NCBI GenBank assembly: GCA_030762935.1
Contig: CM060888.1
Span: 114,649,468 to 114,713,467, forward strand
Source of the DNA: Hymenopus coronatus
Lineage: Eukaryota; Arthropoda; Insecta; Mantodea; Hymenopodidae
Length of the DNA stretch: 64,000 bases
Reading direction: 5' to 3'
Positions within the stretch are counted from its first letter, which is position 1. Every line of letters begins with the position of its first letter. Below, piece by piece: positions 10,295 through 24,143 of this stretch. The position numbers and the translations under genes are program-made. The notes beneath the pieces were generated by a model. The model was not told where the DNA came from and did no database searches. It worked only from the letters and a program-made list of their open reading frames with translations.

Positions 10295-10896
10295 AGATTT
10301 TGCTTTTAAGATTTTGAAGTCTTTTCCTTAGGATCGCGCTTGCCGGATTTTGAGATCTCGGATATAATTTCTGCTTTAGATATTTTAAATTTCTTGTAAG
10401 TGAGGGCCATTATGCCCATGTTTAAAATGTACCACAGTCTCAGTTCTGTGAGGTTATTGCCACGAAGTCTAAAGTGGTAATTCATAATCTGTCAGTTTGT
10501 GATGAATTTTATTCACACCCGATGAATGCAATTCACCACCCGATGTTAAACTATTTAATTCAACGCCAGGTGTTAATGGCCCTTTGTTAAAATACCTTAT
10601 AAGTTTCTTTAACATACTACCATAGCCATTGAATGAGAAATTTATTGATTATATGCAGGGGGCAGTTAAGATAAACGAGGCTGAATATGCCTTCTTCTCT
10701 ATAGACGCTATATAGTACCCAAATAGGACGAAATAAATGTATTTGAAATATTTTAACTAAAGTTTGAAAAATAAAATGAGTGCCGTATTTCACTCAAGTG
10801 CTCAAAACCACTGGCCGAACTCAGTGTTGAAAATTAGAGATTTATTCATAACTGCACACTTATGTAAAATTTACTAATGTTGATTAAGGTGTAAAA
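10295..10896. other. Unassigned AT-rich sequence
   Basis: No gene or recognised repeat is seen. Confidence 0.4.
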
Positions 10897-10980
10897 ATGA
10901 TGGTAATGATGATGATGATGATAATAATAATTATAACAACAACAACACTGCTACTACTACTACTGCTACTACTGCTGCTG

Positions 10981-11067
<87 letters not shown>

Positions 11068-11235
11068 TTGCTACGGCCACGGCCACCGCCACCACCACTA
11101 CCACCACCTCCACTCCTATTCCTCCTTCTCTTGCTGCTGCTGCTCCTGCTGCCGCTGCCGCTACCGCTACCACTACCACTACCACCACCTCCACCACCAC
11201 CACCACCACCACCACCACCACCACTACTACTGAGT
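10897..11235. repeat. Compound trinucleotide microsatellite
   Basis: About 340 bp of imperfect triplets run from ATG/ATA units (10897-10935) through a long CTA block (about 10951-11067) and interspersed CTG/CCG/CCA units to a CCA block ending near 11228. Long poly-Leu and poly-Val frames cross it on both strands. These follow from the repeat and are not genes. Confidence 0.9.
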
Positions 11236-12821
11236 GATGCAGCAGACTGAGTAGTTTCTCTTTATCACGGTTTCCTTTCTTTTATTCCTCTTTAATTCCG
11301 TGTCCTTCTTATGTTTTAAGTATGTTTTCACCTTTCACAATATGAGCCGGAACCGGACAGATGGTGAGGAGTATTCTCTGTGGATAGCAAAGGTCCGACT
11401 GATTGTATGGGTCTTTCATTGACCATTTTAAACAGCTCCAGCAGTGGAAAATATCTTCGAAGTGGAACTATTAGGGACATTAGTGTGTCTGTGGCCCGTT
11501 TGCCTGCTGTTTGTAGTCTGTTGAGTCCCCTAGCCTCATCATTTCATTCAGGGGAATGGTAATCACAATACATCCGTGAAAGTTTGCGATGGGCAACCAC
11601 CTAGAGACATGAAAAATATGTTTATCACCTTTCTATGAACACAGGATGAGGTAGGTCCACCACTCAAACAGCTTCCAGAATATCAGTAGTATTCTGTGGT
11701 ATCTACTAGTAGAGGATTTCCTTCAACTAACCAGAACCTATAACCAGATCCTGATTGGTCCTACTCTGTCGATCAGAGAATTTTTTAAATTTTCAAGCAC
11801 ACCTGCGCTCGTTGATCACGCCCTCAAATATTAAGCTACACTCTTTATTTCACTCTCCAATTTCTCCATTTCATATTTAATTTACTTCCTTTTACAGCTA
11901 ATAACTTTGGAAATATTTTCTTGGTGATACTTTAGTTCCTTTTCTGTCAGAAGTTAGCTTTGTTATCACCGTCATGTGCTGATGTGAATGATTCAGTTGT
12001 CACTGGATCTTCACTTTTCTTCGTAATATAGCGGATTAATGAAATAGGTGCGCAAGAGCTCCACATTTCTTTCTTGCCACAGCCATTTGGGGCGTCAAAC
12101 ACTAGACTTCAATTACAATAGGTATAAATCTGTGGTTGGCTCCACAGATTTCTGAAAATTGTCCATAAAATACTGCAGGACGATTAAATCAATAGGTTGC
12201 TTGATTTAATCGTTCTGGAGTAGCTCTCACTGTAGCTGCACTCACGTACCTACGTCACAGATGGCGTCACAACCTCGTTCGTAGAATCAGCACTTTGTCG
12301 TATCAAAACCTCACTGTCTCTCTATCTCGCTCAGTGTCGCGAGTAGGCTATTTGATATTTCCCACTGGAGTTTGAGCCAATTTTCGGGAGGTGGGGCAAG
12401 AAATGTTGCCAGAAAAATGTCGATATCTTACAATAGCGCTTCTGGAATTTATGTCGGGAGGAGAGTGCTCCTCCTTATCTCTAATACCTCTTCAACCTGG
12501 AAATCAGTCGGTGCCATCCAGTGATAAATCACAATATGAGAAAATTGATATTGACTTCAAATTATTTCCAAGTATAATGACGTCTAACAATCGCGATTGT
12601 AATACAAAAACTTAAAATTCACGAATTTTGTATGCCATTAGCGCTTATCGATTTAAACTCTGGGACCTTTATTACCTGCTGTAAAGCTGCAAAGTATCGA
12701 TTCTTGAACATACTAATACTGACGTCTATGGACACCGATAAAATCAACTGCTTATAAAATGGCTCATCTATTTGAAATTCTAGTGAAATATAACGCATCA
12801 CGATATTTTAGTTAAAAATCT
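11236..12821. other. Unassigned; two small hairpins
   Basis: No supported gene. Perfect or near-perfect hairpins lie at 12127-12150 (AATCTGTGG/CCACAGATT) and about 12180-12215 (CGATTAAATCAA with TTGATTTAATCG). The short frames are not convincing. Confidence 0.4.
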
Positions 12822-13978
12822 GATGTGTTCTATTCACATGACTTTCCCTACATCACTGTAACAAATTAATTGTTAAAAGATTATTCTTCTGTATATTTAC
12901 TTCATGCTAATCGAGATAAAATTAGCAGAAATCCTTTTGCTTGCTTCCTTATAAGTAGCAGGGAAAGTGGAAATACCGTAGACTAAAGCGATAGTCAAAC
13001 ATTTTAAAAGCTGGTTGCTATGTGATTGACATTCTTTTTCATGTATGTCCAGGAGTTAACAAATTCCCATATGAGAAAAGTTTTAGTATTTTAATGTTGA
13101 AACTAATAACATGGAATATGTCAAAAAATTATGTGTTACAATCACATGAATTTCTCTAGCTGCTCCACAAGTGTCTTACAAAAGATTATTCTTCTTTTTA
13201 CGCAATACTAATCTAGATAAACATTAGCAGAATGTTCTTATTACTTAGTTCCTTATAAGTAGGAGGGAACTAAGGGAATGCACTAGGCTAAACTCATAAT
13301 CAACATTTTTAAAAGCTATCGTTTTGCGATTGTCATAAATCACTTCTTTGCTTGGCCAGGAGTAGAACTAAACAAAAAGCGGACACCTCCTGTCTAAGAA
13401 AAGTATAAGTATTTCACAATTGAAACCAATAAGGAATGTGTCGCAAACGGTTATCTCCACAACAAAAACGTAGACATGAATTCTGTGTTTTAACGAGATC
13501 TACATTTTTTGTGCAGTTAGTTTTTGTCTATCTCTTACGGTTTAGCAGTTAAACAAAATTGGGCACAGTTCATCCAGAATAATGAGATCTTTAGAAGCTA
13601 TTCCCAGAAAATTCAAGCTATAAATTTTGTTTGGGATGTAAATAACTTTAATGTCCGGGATTTCAATCAAAATCGATAGAACCATTTTTGAGAAAATCAA
13701 AATTTTCGAAAAATTTTCCATGTAAACAGTAGTTTGTGGTAGGGTATTTTCTTGAACATCTTCGTGTCGCATCCTTGGAAGATACCAAGTTTGGTATTTA
13801 ACGGTGTTTTCGTTTTTGAACGGTGCTGTTCACAGACAGACAGACACACACACCCGAACCTTTTTCTAAGATGCATTTTGGACTCGCGGGACTCGAAAAC
13901 ATATTTCCGGTGAAATCTAAATTTTTGACTGGAATACAATACCTTCTCTATCCACTATGTACATTGTACATGCCAAGT
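12822..13978 (+). repeat. RepG dispersed repeat, copy 1, with internal duplication
   Basis: It opens with TCTGATGTGTTCTATTCACA and ends with AATACAATACCTTCTCTAT plus a GTACATTGTAC palindrome. The first about 300 bp (12822-13110) are repeated in diverged form at 13125-13420, so this copy is longer than the roughly 880-bp unit at 45590-46476. A (CA)n/CAGACAGACAGA run lies about 130 bp before the right end, as in other copies. Confidence 0.75.
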
Positions 13979-15360
13979 TATCTGGTGGGGCGCAATTTAA
14001 AACTTTTCTAAAATTAATGGGTACTAAAAATGGAAGTAGAAATGCAATGCTATTTTGTGATAAAGAGACTAACTTTCTATTTGTGGTTAAAGTCGAGCAT
14101 TTTGCTTGAGCACATACTTTGCTTGAGCACATACTTTGATAATTCACTGATTGACATCAGAAATTGAATGCAACATATTCCCTGGGTCGTCACCCTCATA
14201 TGTTTATCTTATGTCAACATTATCAGTGAGGTGAGCCAGCTGCACATTGATGCATAGCTGATTTTTATTTCATTTAAAAGATTCTAATCTTCAATACCTA
14301 CTACTCCACTCGATGTCAATAGCTTGTGTTTGTCAAACGCAATGCTCACTATGTTTCTTTTCACAAAGAAGCTCCCATTGCTCTCTAAATCTTGATTTTA
14401 CTGTCTTGAGCATTTTTATGGCCCCTTTACATACCACCCTCCACCTATACTTACACTGTTTAGGATTTTTCCTCTTAAGGCGAGTTTTAATTCTGTTTCG
14501 ATCTCACATATACACTTATTGGTTAGTTGGCCTTTTCTTGCTTTCAAATGCAACTTAGAGATTTAAAACAGGAAGGAAACCTTTTTCACAACTACTTTAA
14601 TCAATTGATTTAGTTGCTTTTCATACAAGTCGTGTCTAGGACGGGAGTTGGATAGGTAGAGTCAGTCTGAAAAATTCAATGCCATAGCCGGATTTTTCAG
14701 TCTGACGCTACCTATACAATTTTCATTAATAGAAACATTAAAAAATCATGACCCTATTTCGTCTGTAAATTTTTAGTAGGTAGTTACAAAATATATTGCT
14801 TCTATGTATTGCGCGATTGCGCGCGGGCTGCAGTATGTTGTCTTCTATTTGGTTGCTAGCATTGTAAGTTTTGACCAAATAAGTTTCTTTTATATATTTC
14901 GTCAGGGACGTTTAAATATCAACTGTGTTTTCAAGAAGAAGACCACATTAAAACTATAAATAATGTTATTATTTAACCATACATGTGAAGGAATCTTTGG
15001 CTAAATCTTTGAGTTTTGTCAGAGATTTGACTCCAGTTTTAATTTTTTCTTGTTGTGGGTTTTATGCTCTCTGTGCGCATACGCGGCAAATGAGCACACA
15101 AACATTAGAGAAGCTACCCCTCTAAGCCTCTTGTACCCTGCACAGACAAACTAACAACATTGGAAGGTATTGAGTTCTTCTACGCATGTATACAGGTTGA
15201 CCACAAACTCGTTTATGCTCGAGAAATGTGGCTGGATTATATTTTCAATGGCACCTTCGTTACAGCTTATAAGAATTCATAATTGATTTAAGTTTGTACA
15301 ATCAATTTGTTATAGATTATAGCAGTTTACTTGATAATATAATAGAGACATTATTTTTTC
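13979..15360. other. Unassigned; one imperfect hairpin
   Basis: No gene is seen. About 14652-14708 forms an imperfect stem: ATAGGTAG...TCAGTCTGAAAAAT against ATTTTTCAGTCTGA..CTACCTAT. Confidence 0.35.
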
Positions 15361-15616
15361 AAATTTCTATATATATATATTTTTTGGTAGTGTTTAACGC
15401 CCGCTTTAACTACTAATGGCACCGCAGGCGGTGACACTGATGATATATGAATGATGGTGGAGCACCGGTGGAATGCGATGGCGGGGGAAACCGGAGTACC
15501 CGGAGAAAACCCGCCCCAGCGCCGTTTTGTCCACCACAAATCTCACATGCGGTTGCTTGGGATCGAAGTCGAGTGGTCTAACCACTCGGCCACGGCGCGG
15601 CCCCAAATTTCTATAT
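15361..15616 (-). repeat. SINE family A copy with target duplication, head deleted
   Basis: Body 15373-15604 on the - strand. It is flanked by AAATTTCTATAT at 15361-15372 and 15605-15616 (12 bp, perfect). The tRNA-like head keeps GTGGCCGAGTGG (A-box) but has lost about 24 bp covering the anticodon-to-B-box part that copy 24120-24386 retains. The central block TTTCTCCGGGTACTCCGGTT is intact. Confidence 0.88.
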
Positions 15617-15654
15617 GGAGGACACTTGCCCCTTAAGACCGACCGTCACTGGTT

Positions 15655-15868
15655 TGCTGATATTTCGATAAGAATGTACCCTTAGGCGGGCGCTGCGCTG
15701 TTTTTGTTGTTGTTTTTAAATAGTTTAATGTCCCTAGATCTGGGAGTTCTTGTTGGACGATATTTCGATGTGGCTGTACCTTCAGGAAGGCGCCACATTG
15801 TTTTTGTTGTTGCTGTTTGTTTTGTTGTTTTAATAGTTCAATGTCCTTAGATCTGGTAGGTCTTATCG
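15655..15868. repeat. Imperfect tandem duplication of about 105 bp
   Basis: The segment 15655-15755 (GATATTTCGATAAG... TGTTTTTGTTGTTG ... TGTCCCTAGATCTGGGAG) is repeated at 15757-15868 with the same landmarks. Both contain GTT-rich runs. Its origin is unknown; it abuts the SINE family C copy that follows. Confidence 0.6.
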
Positions 15869-15879
15869 GACAAAGAATG

Positions 15880-16055
15880 AAATCGGCGAATTGACACTCA
15901 AATGAGCCCGGGGTCCATGGACAGTAAATTTTCTGCATTTGTCTTTCCAGGACAAGGAAAACTGTAGAAGAAAGTTATCTGGTTAACTCATCCTAACCGA
16001 GATTCGAACCCAGGGCATCTTGAACCTCCCACGGTACAGCAAGCCACGATGTTGT
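15880..16055 (-). repeat. SINE family C copy
   Basis: On the - strand it has a strong B-box (GGGTTCGAATCTCGG), then GATGAGTTAACCAGATAAC and the CCCCGGGCTCATTTGAG block shared with 8733-8935 and 59955-60170. Confidence 0.7.
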
Positions 16056-16607
16056 TAGCATTCTCATTCGAGGGGCGTGAGGAGCAAGACGACAGTGTGG
16101 TTGTACAGACGAACAATAAAAACATTAGTTACTGATGGCTTCACATTAGTTCTCGGAAGGAGCACCTTTCCATATATTTTCTTTTTCCGACTGTACTTCC
16201 GATGCTCTTCCCACTTGTTCTAAATCTATCAGTTCATCTTCTCACCATACGCACCTCTGGAATATAATTACTGTTAGAAGTCTCTTATCGGATTGCTTGA
16301 ACGATTGAACTTTTTAAAATATAATGTGCATAAATGAGTCTTGGTACTTTTTTTGGTTGTGCTATTACTCGAAAGTAACGTGGTCCATAGGCTCAGACTT
16401 GTTATACATTTTGGGGGAGGGTAGAATTGTGCAATGAAGACGAGTATAAATAAAATATTTAGTCCAATTATGAAGTAAAAGGTGCATATTTAATCATTAC
16501 AATACAGATACCTTGTTGCCCACAAAATAAAAAAAAGGCGTATATGGTTAATTAATTTGAGAAAAATTAACTTTAACTGTTTTCCGGTTCGGAACAACTT
16601 CGGTTAT
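16056..16607. other. Unassigned sequence
   Basis: No gene or recognised repeat is seen. Confidence 0.35.

Positions 16608-16663
<56 letters not shown>
16608..16663. repeat. (AT)n microsatellite
   Basis: About 27 AT units, uninterrupted. Confidence 0.95.
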
Positions 16664-16664
<1 letters not shown>

Positions 16665-16960
16665 TTCAAATTTCTCCAGGACCATCCTCCCGATAGTTCC
16701 CCCTCCCCCAAGTTTTCTTCAGTTTTCATAACAGGTAGGTATCCTAAAATTATGCCTGGAATGCTTTGTTTCTCGATGGCATTAAGACATGAAACGTGAA
16801 GGGAGGTCTGCGATTCAAATCCTGCCAGGGTCGTCCTCTCTTACAGGTTTCCTCCTAGGTTTTCCTCAGTTCTCAAAACAAGAAAATACTGGGTAGCTAC
16901 CCTAAAATTACGCCTGGGTCATTTCCTTCTCAAATTTCCTATCTAAGTTATTTCATTTCG
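16664..16960. repeat. SINE-like sequence with internal direct repeat
   Basis: Two diverged copies of about 90 bp follow one another (16676-16765 and 16828-16925). Both read like TCCTCC...TTTTC(T/C)TCAGTT..CATAAC/AAAAC...CCTAAAATTA(T/C)GCCTGG. Between them lies GCGATTCAAATCCTGCC, which resembles a Pol III B-box. It is probably a tRNA-derived SINE, but the family is unclear. Confidence 0.5.
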
Positions 16961-17929
16961 ACTGCCGCTGAATGAAGATCTAAATTCATGGGCTCTTCAC
17001 AGAAACGATACATGAGAGAGAGCTAACGTTAAAGCTGCAAAAATAGTTTTGCATAAAGGATAATTAAAATACGGATATGTCAACACAAGAAATTCCTTAT
17101 TTGTTTACTCCGATTCTGATCCAATGTTTTCTAAAACCGAAACCTAGGTTGGGGCTGCTGGTGAACTCTGCATTTGAAATAAAGATAATCCGGAAACCTC
17201 GATTGATATGTTTTTTCTTTCTTTCTTTCTTTTCTGAAGTGATAAATCTGTAGTGAAATTTTAGGATGGCAGGTTCCTCGCATAAAATTGTTGAGGGGGG
17301 GATGCTCCTGGCTTTTAAGCGGGGATCGGAAAATGCCTTGCCCCCTCTAAGTTGATGCCTAAGGTTTGCTGACTATGACGGGAAGGGAGAGGATTTTTAA
17401 ATATTTTATATTTTTTATCGCGTAATTATAACTTTCTGCCAGAATGTAGTAACAGCTGATCATTTACCCTGGTGTGGCAGATTTTAAGATAATCGTGTAG
17501 GAGTGGTTGATTCTGATAGGCTAAGTTCTTTTCTTGCAGTGTTATAGTGAGATGTATAGGCACAGAGTATAACATTTTGCCGAACAAAATCTAGATTTTG
17601 AATAATGCTATACTTAATAAATATTAATAAGAAGACGACGTTTATTCATGCCGAGGCTCTAATGACGATTAAATTTCATATTAATTCATTCTGAATTTGA
17701 TATGATCCTTCAACTTGGGGGTACCGTTAAAGGATTACGAAACACACGAAGTGATTGGTAATCTGATTTACACATTCAGGAGAAGTAGCGCGAAGTAACC
17801 AATCAATGTACTGTACACAGATGATACGTGACAGCTTTGAATTTACAAGATGGATCCTGGCATGTTGTTAATGTGCAGCTGATGTGATTGTTTTAATGAA
17901 GTTGAGAAAAATATACAGCCAAAACAAAC
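16961..17929 (+). promoter_or_regulatory. RIC1 upstream region and 5' UTR (limits unknown)
   Basis: This stretch precedes the RIC1 start codon and must hold at least part of the 5' UTR, and the promoter too unless a further 5' non-coding exon exists. An in-frame TGA at 17903-17905 closes the reading frame 8 codons before the ATG. No convincing TATA box or initiator could be fixed. Confidence 0.4.
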
Positions 17930-18070
17930 ATGTACTTTCCGGTGGGATGGCCGAAAGTGCTGAACATCCCACATCTGGGACAAGGATCTATTCGTCAAGT
18001 AGTTTGCAATAGAGATAAAATATTATTTGGCATCCTGACAGACGATTGTTTGTCTATTTGGTTTTGTAAG
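17930..18070 (+). CDS. RIC1: RIC1 exon 1
   Basis: Codes for 47 residues, MYFPVGWPKVL to LSIWFCK. Donor GTGAGT at 18071, phase 0. The SIWF/SIWY tail is the first propeller strand of the family. Confidence 0.93.
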
Positions 18071-21000
18071 GTGAGTTTTATTAACATGAAGTTAATATTA
18101 AGTTCCGCTAGCATTTAAAAATGGCAAACAGCATACTGTTTTCCGGAAATATGGTGACAGGCTGTGAAATGTAGTAAAGACTGTAGTTAAAATGGGTCAG
18201 CTAAAGTTTGACGTTTGTTGCAGCCGTGTGTTCCAATAGTGGTCCATCAAAGATCATGCGAGTCCGTGGAAGATATTGGTATGAACGAATTGTTGGAGTG
18301 GAGACCTGACTCTAGTATGCTTGTTGTCGCGGTAAGTGTATATAGATATTGTGCGCCAAGAAAACTCTGACCCAGTTTATGGAATAAATTAAAATCTGAA
18401 TTGTATTTAACATTTTAATTCTTGTTTTGCACTGTAATAAAATACCTAATATTAACTTAACATTTCACTGATCGAGTTTAGACTTGTCTGTAATGAGTAA
18501 ATGTGTTTAAAACTGATTTCTAGTGTTTACAGGGGAACTAGAAGGGAAGTAGAATCTTATAATGTAGCTATATAACTGTGACATTTGACAGTATATCCTA
18601 AATAAATACTTCATTACTTTAATATCAAATCACATATATTTTTATATTGGAAGTTCTGTGACTTTTTATTAATATAGAATAATAGTCTCTTTAACATGAT
18701 CTCTGAGGTGAGGTAATAAAAATGCAGCAATGAGTTCTGAGAGCACCTCAGAAGCTTGCATGCCAATCAGACTGCACAGTCAGATTCTTGTTCTGTTGAT
18801 GCTAAAGCTATAGTGGAATTTATGTATGTACTTCCAGACTGGTTATTTGATATCTATGCAGTTTTCATATCTTTCCTTGGCTGTTATCATTGGCAATTTT
18901 GTCATTGGTTTTGAATTCAGTCAAGATTTGGTAAAAGTTCACTTTAACTACAGAATTTTTAATTTTTGCAAGGTTAGGATACACCTACTTACAGTTAAAT
19001 TTAAGCCATGTCCTATTTAGATGATGTTTTGGAAATGCTTTGTTTTCGAATAATTTATGTTTAAAGTTTTATTATAATTTCTTGGACTCAGTAAATTTTT
19101 ATCTTAAGAGATAAAGCTGCAGCTTTCAATGTTTCAGAAGGTATGAACTCGGAGATTAATTGTTCTGCCCACTGGTATGAGCCAATTTTGTGGTGAATGA
19201 TATTCAAGGATTTGATCACAGGATATGTTCATATAATGTTTTTAGTTGGTCACCAGTTATGAATTGTAAAAGAAATGAGTTGTGCCATGATGTCATGCAC
19301 AATTTTCTTTTGTGCTTATTACTTCTCTACATGTACTATTATATAGTGAATAGAGAAGGTATTGTATTTCATCCAAAAATTTGATAAAATTCAGCGGAAA
19401 TACACGTTTTAGGGTTCCCTGTATCCAAAAAAGCATTTTTAGAAAAAAGGTCCGTGTGTGTGTCTGTGAACACAATAACTCAAAATAACTCAATAACAAT
19501 GACACAATAACTCAAATATACTAAATGTATATAAGTTTAGTATCTTCCAAGGATGCAACACAAAGATTTTGAGGAAAATTTCCCCAACCCAAACTAGCCT
19601 TTTATATGGAAACATTTTTTAAAATCTTTTCTCAAAAATGTCTTAACGATTTTGATTAAAATACTGTTCATTAAAGATATTTACACAACAAATAAAATGC
19701 AAATCGTGAATTTTATAGGAATAGCCTCTGAAGATCTCCTTACTCTGGGTGAATTTTGCTGAATTTTGTGTAACTGGTAAACCGTAAGAGATGTACAAAA
19801 ACTTACTACCCAAAAGTGTAGATCACGTTAAAGATATACAATTTATATCATATATATTTTTTTTTCTTGGAACTGACCATTTCTGAGATTATTATTTGTT
19901 TCAGATTTAAAATATGTCAACTTTTCTCACATGGAAGATTGTAAACTCCTGGCCCTGCATAGAGAATAATGGTTATCAACCAGCTTTAAAGAGATTTGAC
20001 TATCATTTTAGCCTAGAGTATTCCCTTATTTTCCTTTTACTTACAAGGAAGCAATTAATTAAGACAATTTCTGCTAATGTTTATTGTGATGATCATAAAG
20101 TAGATAGAAGAATAAGCTTATCAGCGATGTAAAGAAAGTCATGTGAATGGGACACATCAGATTTTTTTTGCTATTTACTGCATGTTAATCAAAATACTTT
20201 TGTAGAAATAGTCTCATCACAAATTTTCTTGTACATATAAGGGTAATAGAGGAAACCATATAGATATTCAAGTATTTACAAGTGCATTGCTGTTAGCTGC
20301 TCTTTTAATTCAATAGTCTTTCCATGATATGATAAATAATGAATACTTACAGCAGTTTAAAAATTATAAAATATTGACAAATTCAAACCAAGAATAACAA
20401 TCTTAAAATTCTTTTTGCCACAGAAAAAATTATTTGGTATAAATTGTGTGTGTTAAGGAATTCTGCATTTTCCCAGTGGTAAGTTTATACTTATCTTTTT
20501 TTGTTTCCACTTATATACTGAATTACACACAATTCTTTCCAAATGAAGAGAACTTCTTAGGATATTCTTAGAGATTTTTATATATACATTTTTGGGAAAA
20601 TAATAATTATTTAAAAATGAAGATATTTTTTATACACTCCTGGTTAAGCAAAGAGAATGGAATTTCAAATCCTGTATATAGCAACCAGCTCTTAAAAGAT
20701 TTTAATATTGCTCAAGAGCGTTTTTGTTTGTCTTACCTGTTTTGCTTACTATTTAATGACATCATTACAAACCTCTTATTTATGTATTTTTTATCCTATA
20801 AACTACTGTTTATAAATGCTGGCAACTTTAGCTGTTTTATTTATTCCCTTATTAACTTATTTTTCTTGAATAACTAACACATTCATTATTTTGCGTTTCT
20901 TAATATTTTGTCTCTTTTCTAAGCTTATATAATTCCATAAGTATAAATACTTCCACAAAATACAAAATAAATAACCTACATTAACACTTCATAGTGTTAT

Positions 21001-24000
21001 ACATACTATGAATGCTTTTTTAAATACTTTAGTTAATCTTTACCAAAGCACATTATCTCCTTTCTGCCTCATGCCTGGAGTTGGATAGATGGATGATTAT
21101 TGTTTGTCATAGATAATGATGCATAATATTACTGGATTCTGACTTGTTTTAAAAACTTTCTCAAGCCCTTGTCAACATTTTCTCTCATTTAGTCCCCTTT
21201 GTAAATCCAGTAAAAGTGTTCCATTGCTTGACTTTTATACTTCATAGGTATAGAATATTCTTCGATTAAAAAAATCATAACACTAATCTTAATGAAGATA
21301 GTTCAACCTAGGCAGATATCAGCACTCTAGTTTAAGCTAGCTAAGAGCAAAATATTGATCCGTTCTACCTATAGTTTATTAGTTACTGTATGATAAGCAT
21401 AGAGACAGTAAATATTAGACTTTTACTGACAAACATAATTTCTTTAGAAATTTGGATGCTTAACAATCTAAAACTGATGTAATCTGAAGGAGAAAAATAT
21501 TCTCCATAGAATGTGTTCAAAGCTAAAAATTATACTGAGTACTTACACCTTGGTGTTAGCTACTTGGCGACAGTGGGAGAGTAAAAACAGGACAAAGCTA
21601 ATGGTAATGTGTACACATTGCATAAAGAAAGAGTAATTCTATTTAGCTGCAAACTGTCTTTTAAGGTTGAGACAAACTATGCATGGCTCTTCTAATCAGG
21701 ATCTGTGAATATCTAATTTGGATAAGAGAAAAGCTAATGGAAGTCTGAAGATCCTTCTTGGCAATGACAAAGTTTATAGTAGTGGTACTGTTGACAAAGT
21801 CTCTGGACGTGCTGTAATGAATAACTAATTTATTTCTACACATTTACACTATAGTTTTGCAATATGCTCTATTCTTGGAGTGCTTGTTATTTGGATCCCT
21901 TATAAGTTACACCCTAAGCATTTTGTAGAATGGGTCCTACTTAGCTGCATTTATTTTATTAAAATTAGACAGTAATATTTGGTTTTCCATATGAAAAATC
22001 ATCTTTCCATCCCTATTTTTTTTTTTTTCTTCATTACTTCTATCATTAATTTCTCCTTAGTATAAGATATATAACTTAGCACACACATACAAAGACCTTT
22101 CTTATGTAGGTATCATTAATTAAATAAAAAAATGTATTGTTCACATGTTATTGAATGCTTAAATGTTTTCAATTTGAGTTATGAAAAATGCTGAATTTCA
22201 GCTAACCGCTTAATTATCTATTTAAATATACTATCTTTGAATTAAATCACAACAATGGAGAGCCATAATTTGTAATTCAATTTCAATTTAAATCCACTGA
22301 CGCTAAAGTGCAAGCAAATCTGAAGATCCAGTATAATTAAGTCCATAGTTTCCATGCTTTCCTGAAAATTCAACTTAAAGAGTTGTAAACTGTGGTACAA
22401 GCAGCATTCTGAAAAATAAAAAAAGTTAAGAATGGAGTAATCATGCTTGCAAAACAAACAGAAAATAGTAATAAAACAAATAACCAGGTATATGAACATA
22501 ACACAAGCGGTAATAACAATTTTCATAAAAAAGCGCATAGGTTGAAAATTTACATCAGTAATTGCATTTATAGTATATGACAAACTACTACAAAAGAAGC
22601 TTAAAATGTATAAATGGGTAATAAAACTAATTAAAAAGTACTGTATTCAAGGGACTCGATAGAAGAATGTATAAATAGTGCTTAAGTTGTAATAACTGCT
22701 ATTTGTAAAAATTGCAACATCAAAAAGGAAACTAATGAATGCATTGAATTTAATACCACAGATTATGTACATGAAAAGTAATAAATGATAAACTTTTTAA
22801 ATGTATACCACACCTTTGAGGCCTCATACTCAGCATTTGGTGTGATCTCTATGTGCTGCAATTAGAGCTAAAAATGGAAATGGCGTGTTATTTATGGATG
22901 CTCTTTAACTGCTGTGGTTTTCAGCATCCCATTCTATATTGGGCGTGAAAGACCGCTTAATTTTGCTCAGAGGCCTCTCTTATCAGGCTTGAGGTTCTTT
23001 TACGTGCCGTAAATCTACGACACGGGACCAACAGCTTTACTTCCCATCCAAAGGAAGCCAAGGATTTTTACACCCGAAAAAATCCATCGTCCTCCGCCGG
23101 GTTTGAACCCGCGACCTTGGATATATGAAGCTAGCATGGTAACCATTACACCACGGAGGGCGATGCAATTAGAGCTGCTATATGCTGTGGCATTGAATCA
23201 GAAAGGTTCTGAATAAGTTCCTGAGGGATTTCCATTAATGCAGATTGTATTTGAGCCCACAAATCTGTGACACTGGTTACTGGAGGACCGTGATGCACCA
23301 GGTGCCGACCAACCATATCCCAGACATGTTCGATGGGCAACATGTCAGGTGAACTTGTAGGCCAGGGAAGCATTGGTACCAGTCGAAGAAGACTTGTACA
23401 TTCCTTGCAATATATGGCCGGGTATTTTCCTGCTGAAATGTGACCTATGGAGTTGCCTAAAGCACGGGGAGTACCTCTATAACCAAAGTACCGTTTGCTG
23501 TTCAAAGTGCCCTCAATTCATAGGAGATGAGATCGGTTGTGGGAACCATTGGCACTCCTAACCATGCAGCCCTCCAGGTTGAGCTCACTATGGTACCGCC
23601 GGACACCTATGTGGCCATCACTGTAGGACACGTTGAAGTGAGTCTTGTTTGAAAAGATTACATTTTCCACTCAGCACCCATTGACAATGTTCACATGCCC
23701 ATTGCGGTTAGTGGAGTATGTGGTTTCTGGACAATGCAAGCCAATGTAATGGCATGTGTGCAACCAGTCCAACCTGCAGCAGAGGATGACGGACCATTGA
23801 TGCAGACTATCTAACACCTGTTGCAATGCTCCAGTGTCGCACCAACACTATGAATGAAGCTGTACAGTCTGTTATGGCCATGCAGACAAGCTGCTGGTCA
23901 TCCTGTGCAGTGGTTATCTTCCATGGTCCAGTACCTGCTCTTCGGTGCATACATCCTTCATCACACACACACACACACATGCACACCACTGTCATAGAAG

Positions 24001-24112
24001 CATGCCCTGTACAAATCAAAATAGTGTGACAAACCAGTTTCCTGAAGACCAATCATTCTGCCAATATGGCTCTCACTCACATGCCAATATGGCTCCTTTT
24101 GATGTTGATAAG

Positions 24113-24143
<31 letters not shown>

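Noticed and set aside
10897..11250. 117-codon poly-Leu/Pro frame and an overlapping poly-Val frame
   Set aside because: Both arise directly from the compound trinucleotide repeat; no flanking coding sequence.
12822..13978. Helitron assignment for RepG
   Set aside because: TC start and a terminal stem fit, but a CTRR end is present in only one copy and insertion sites are unclear, so it was left unclassified.
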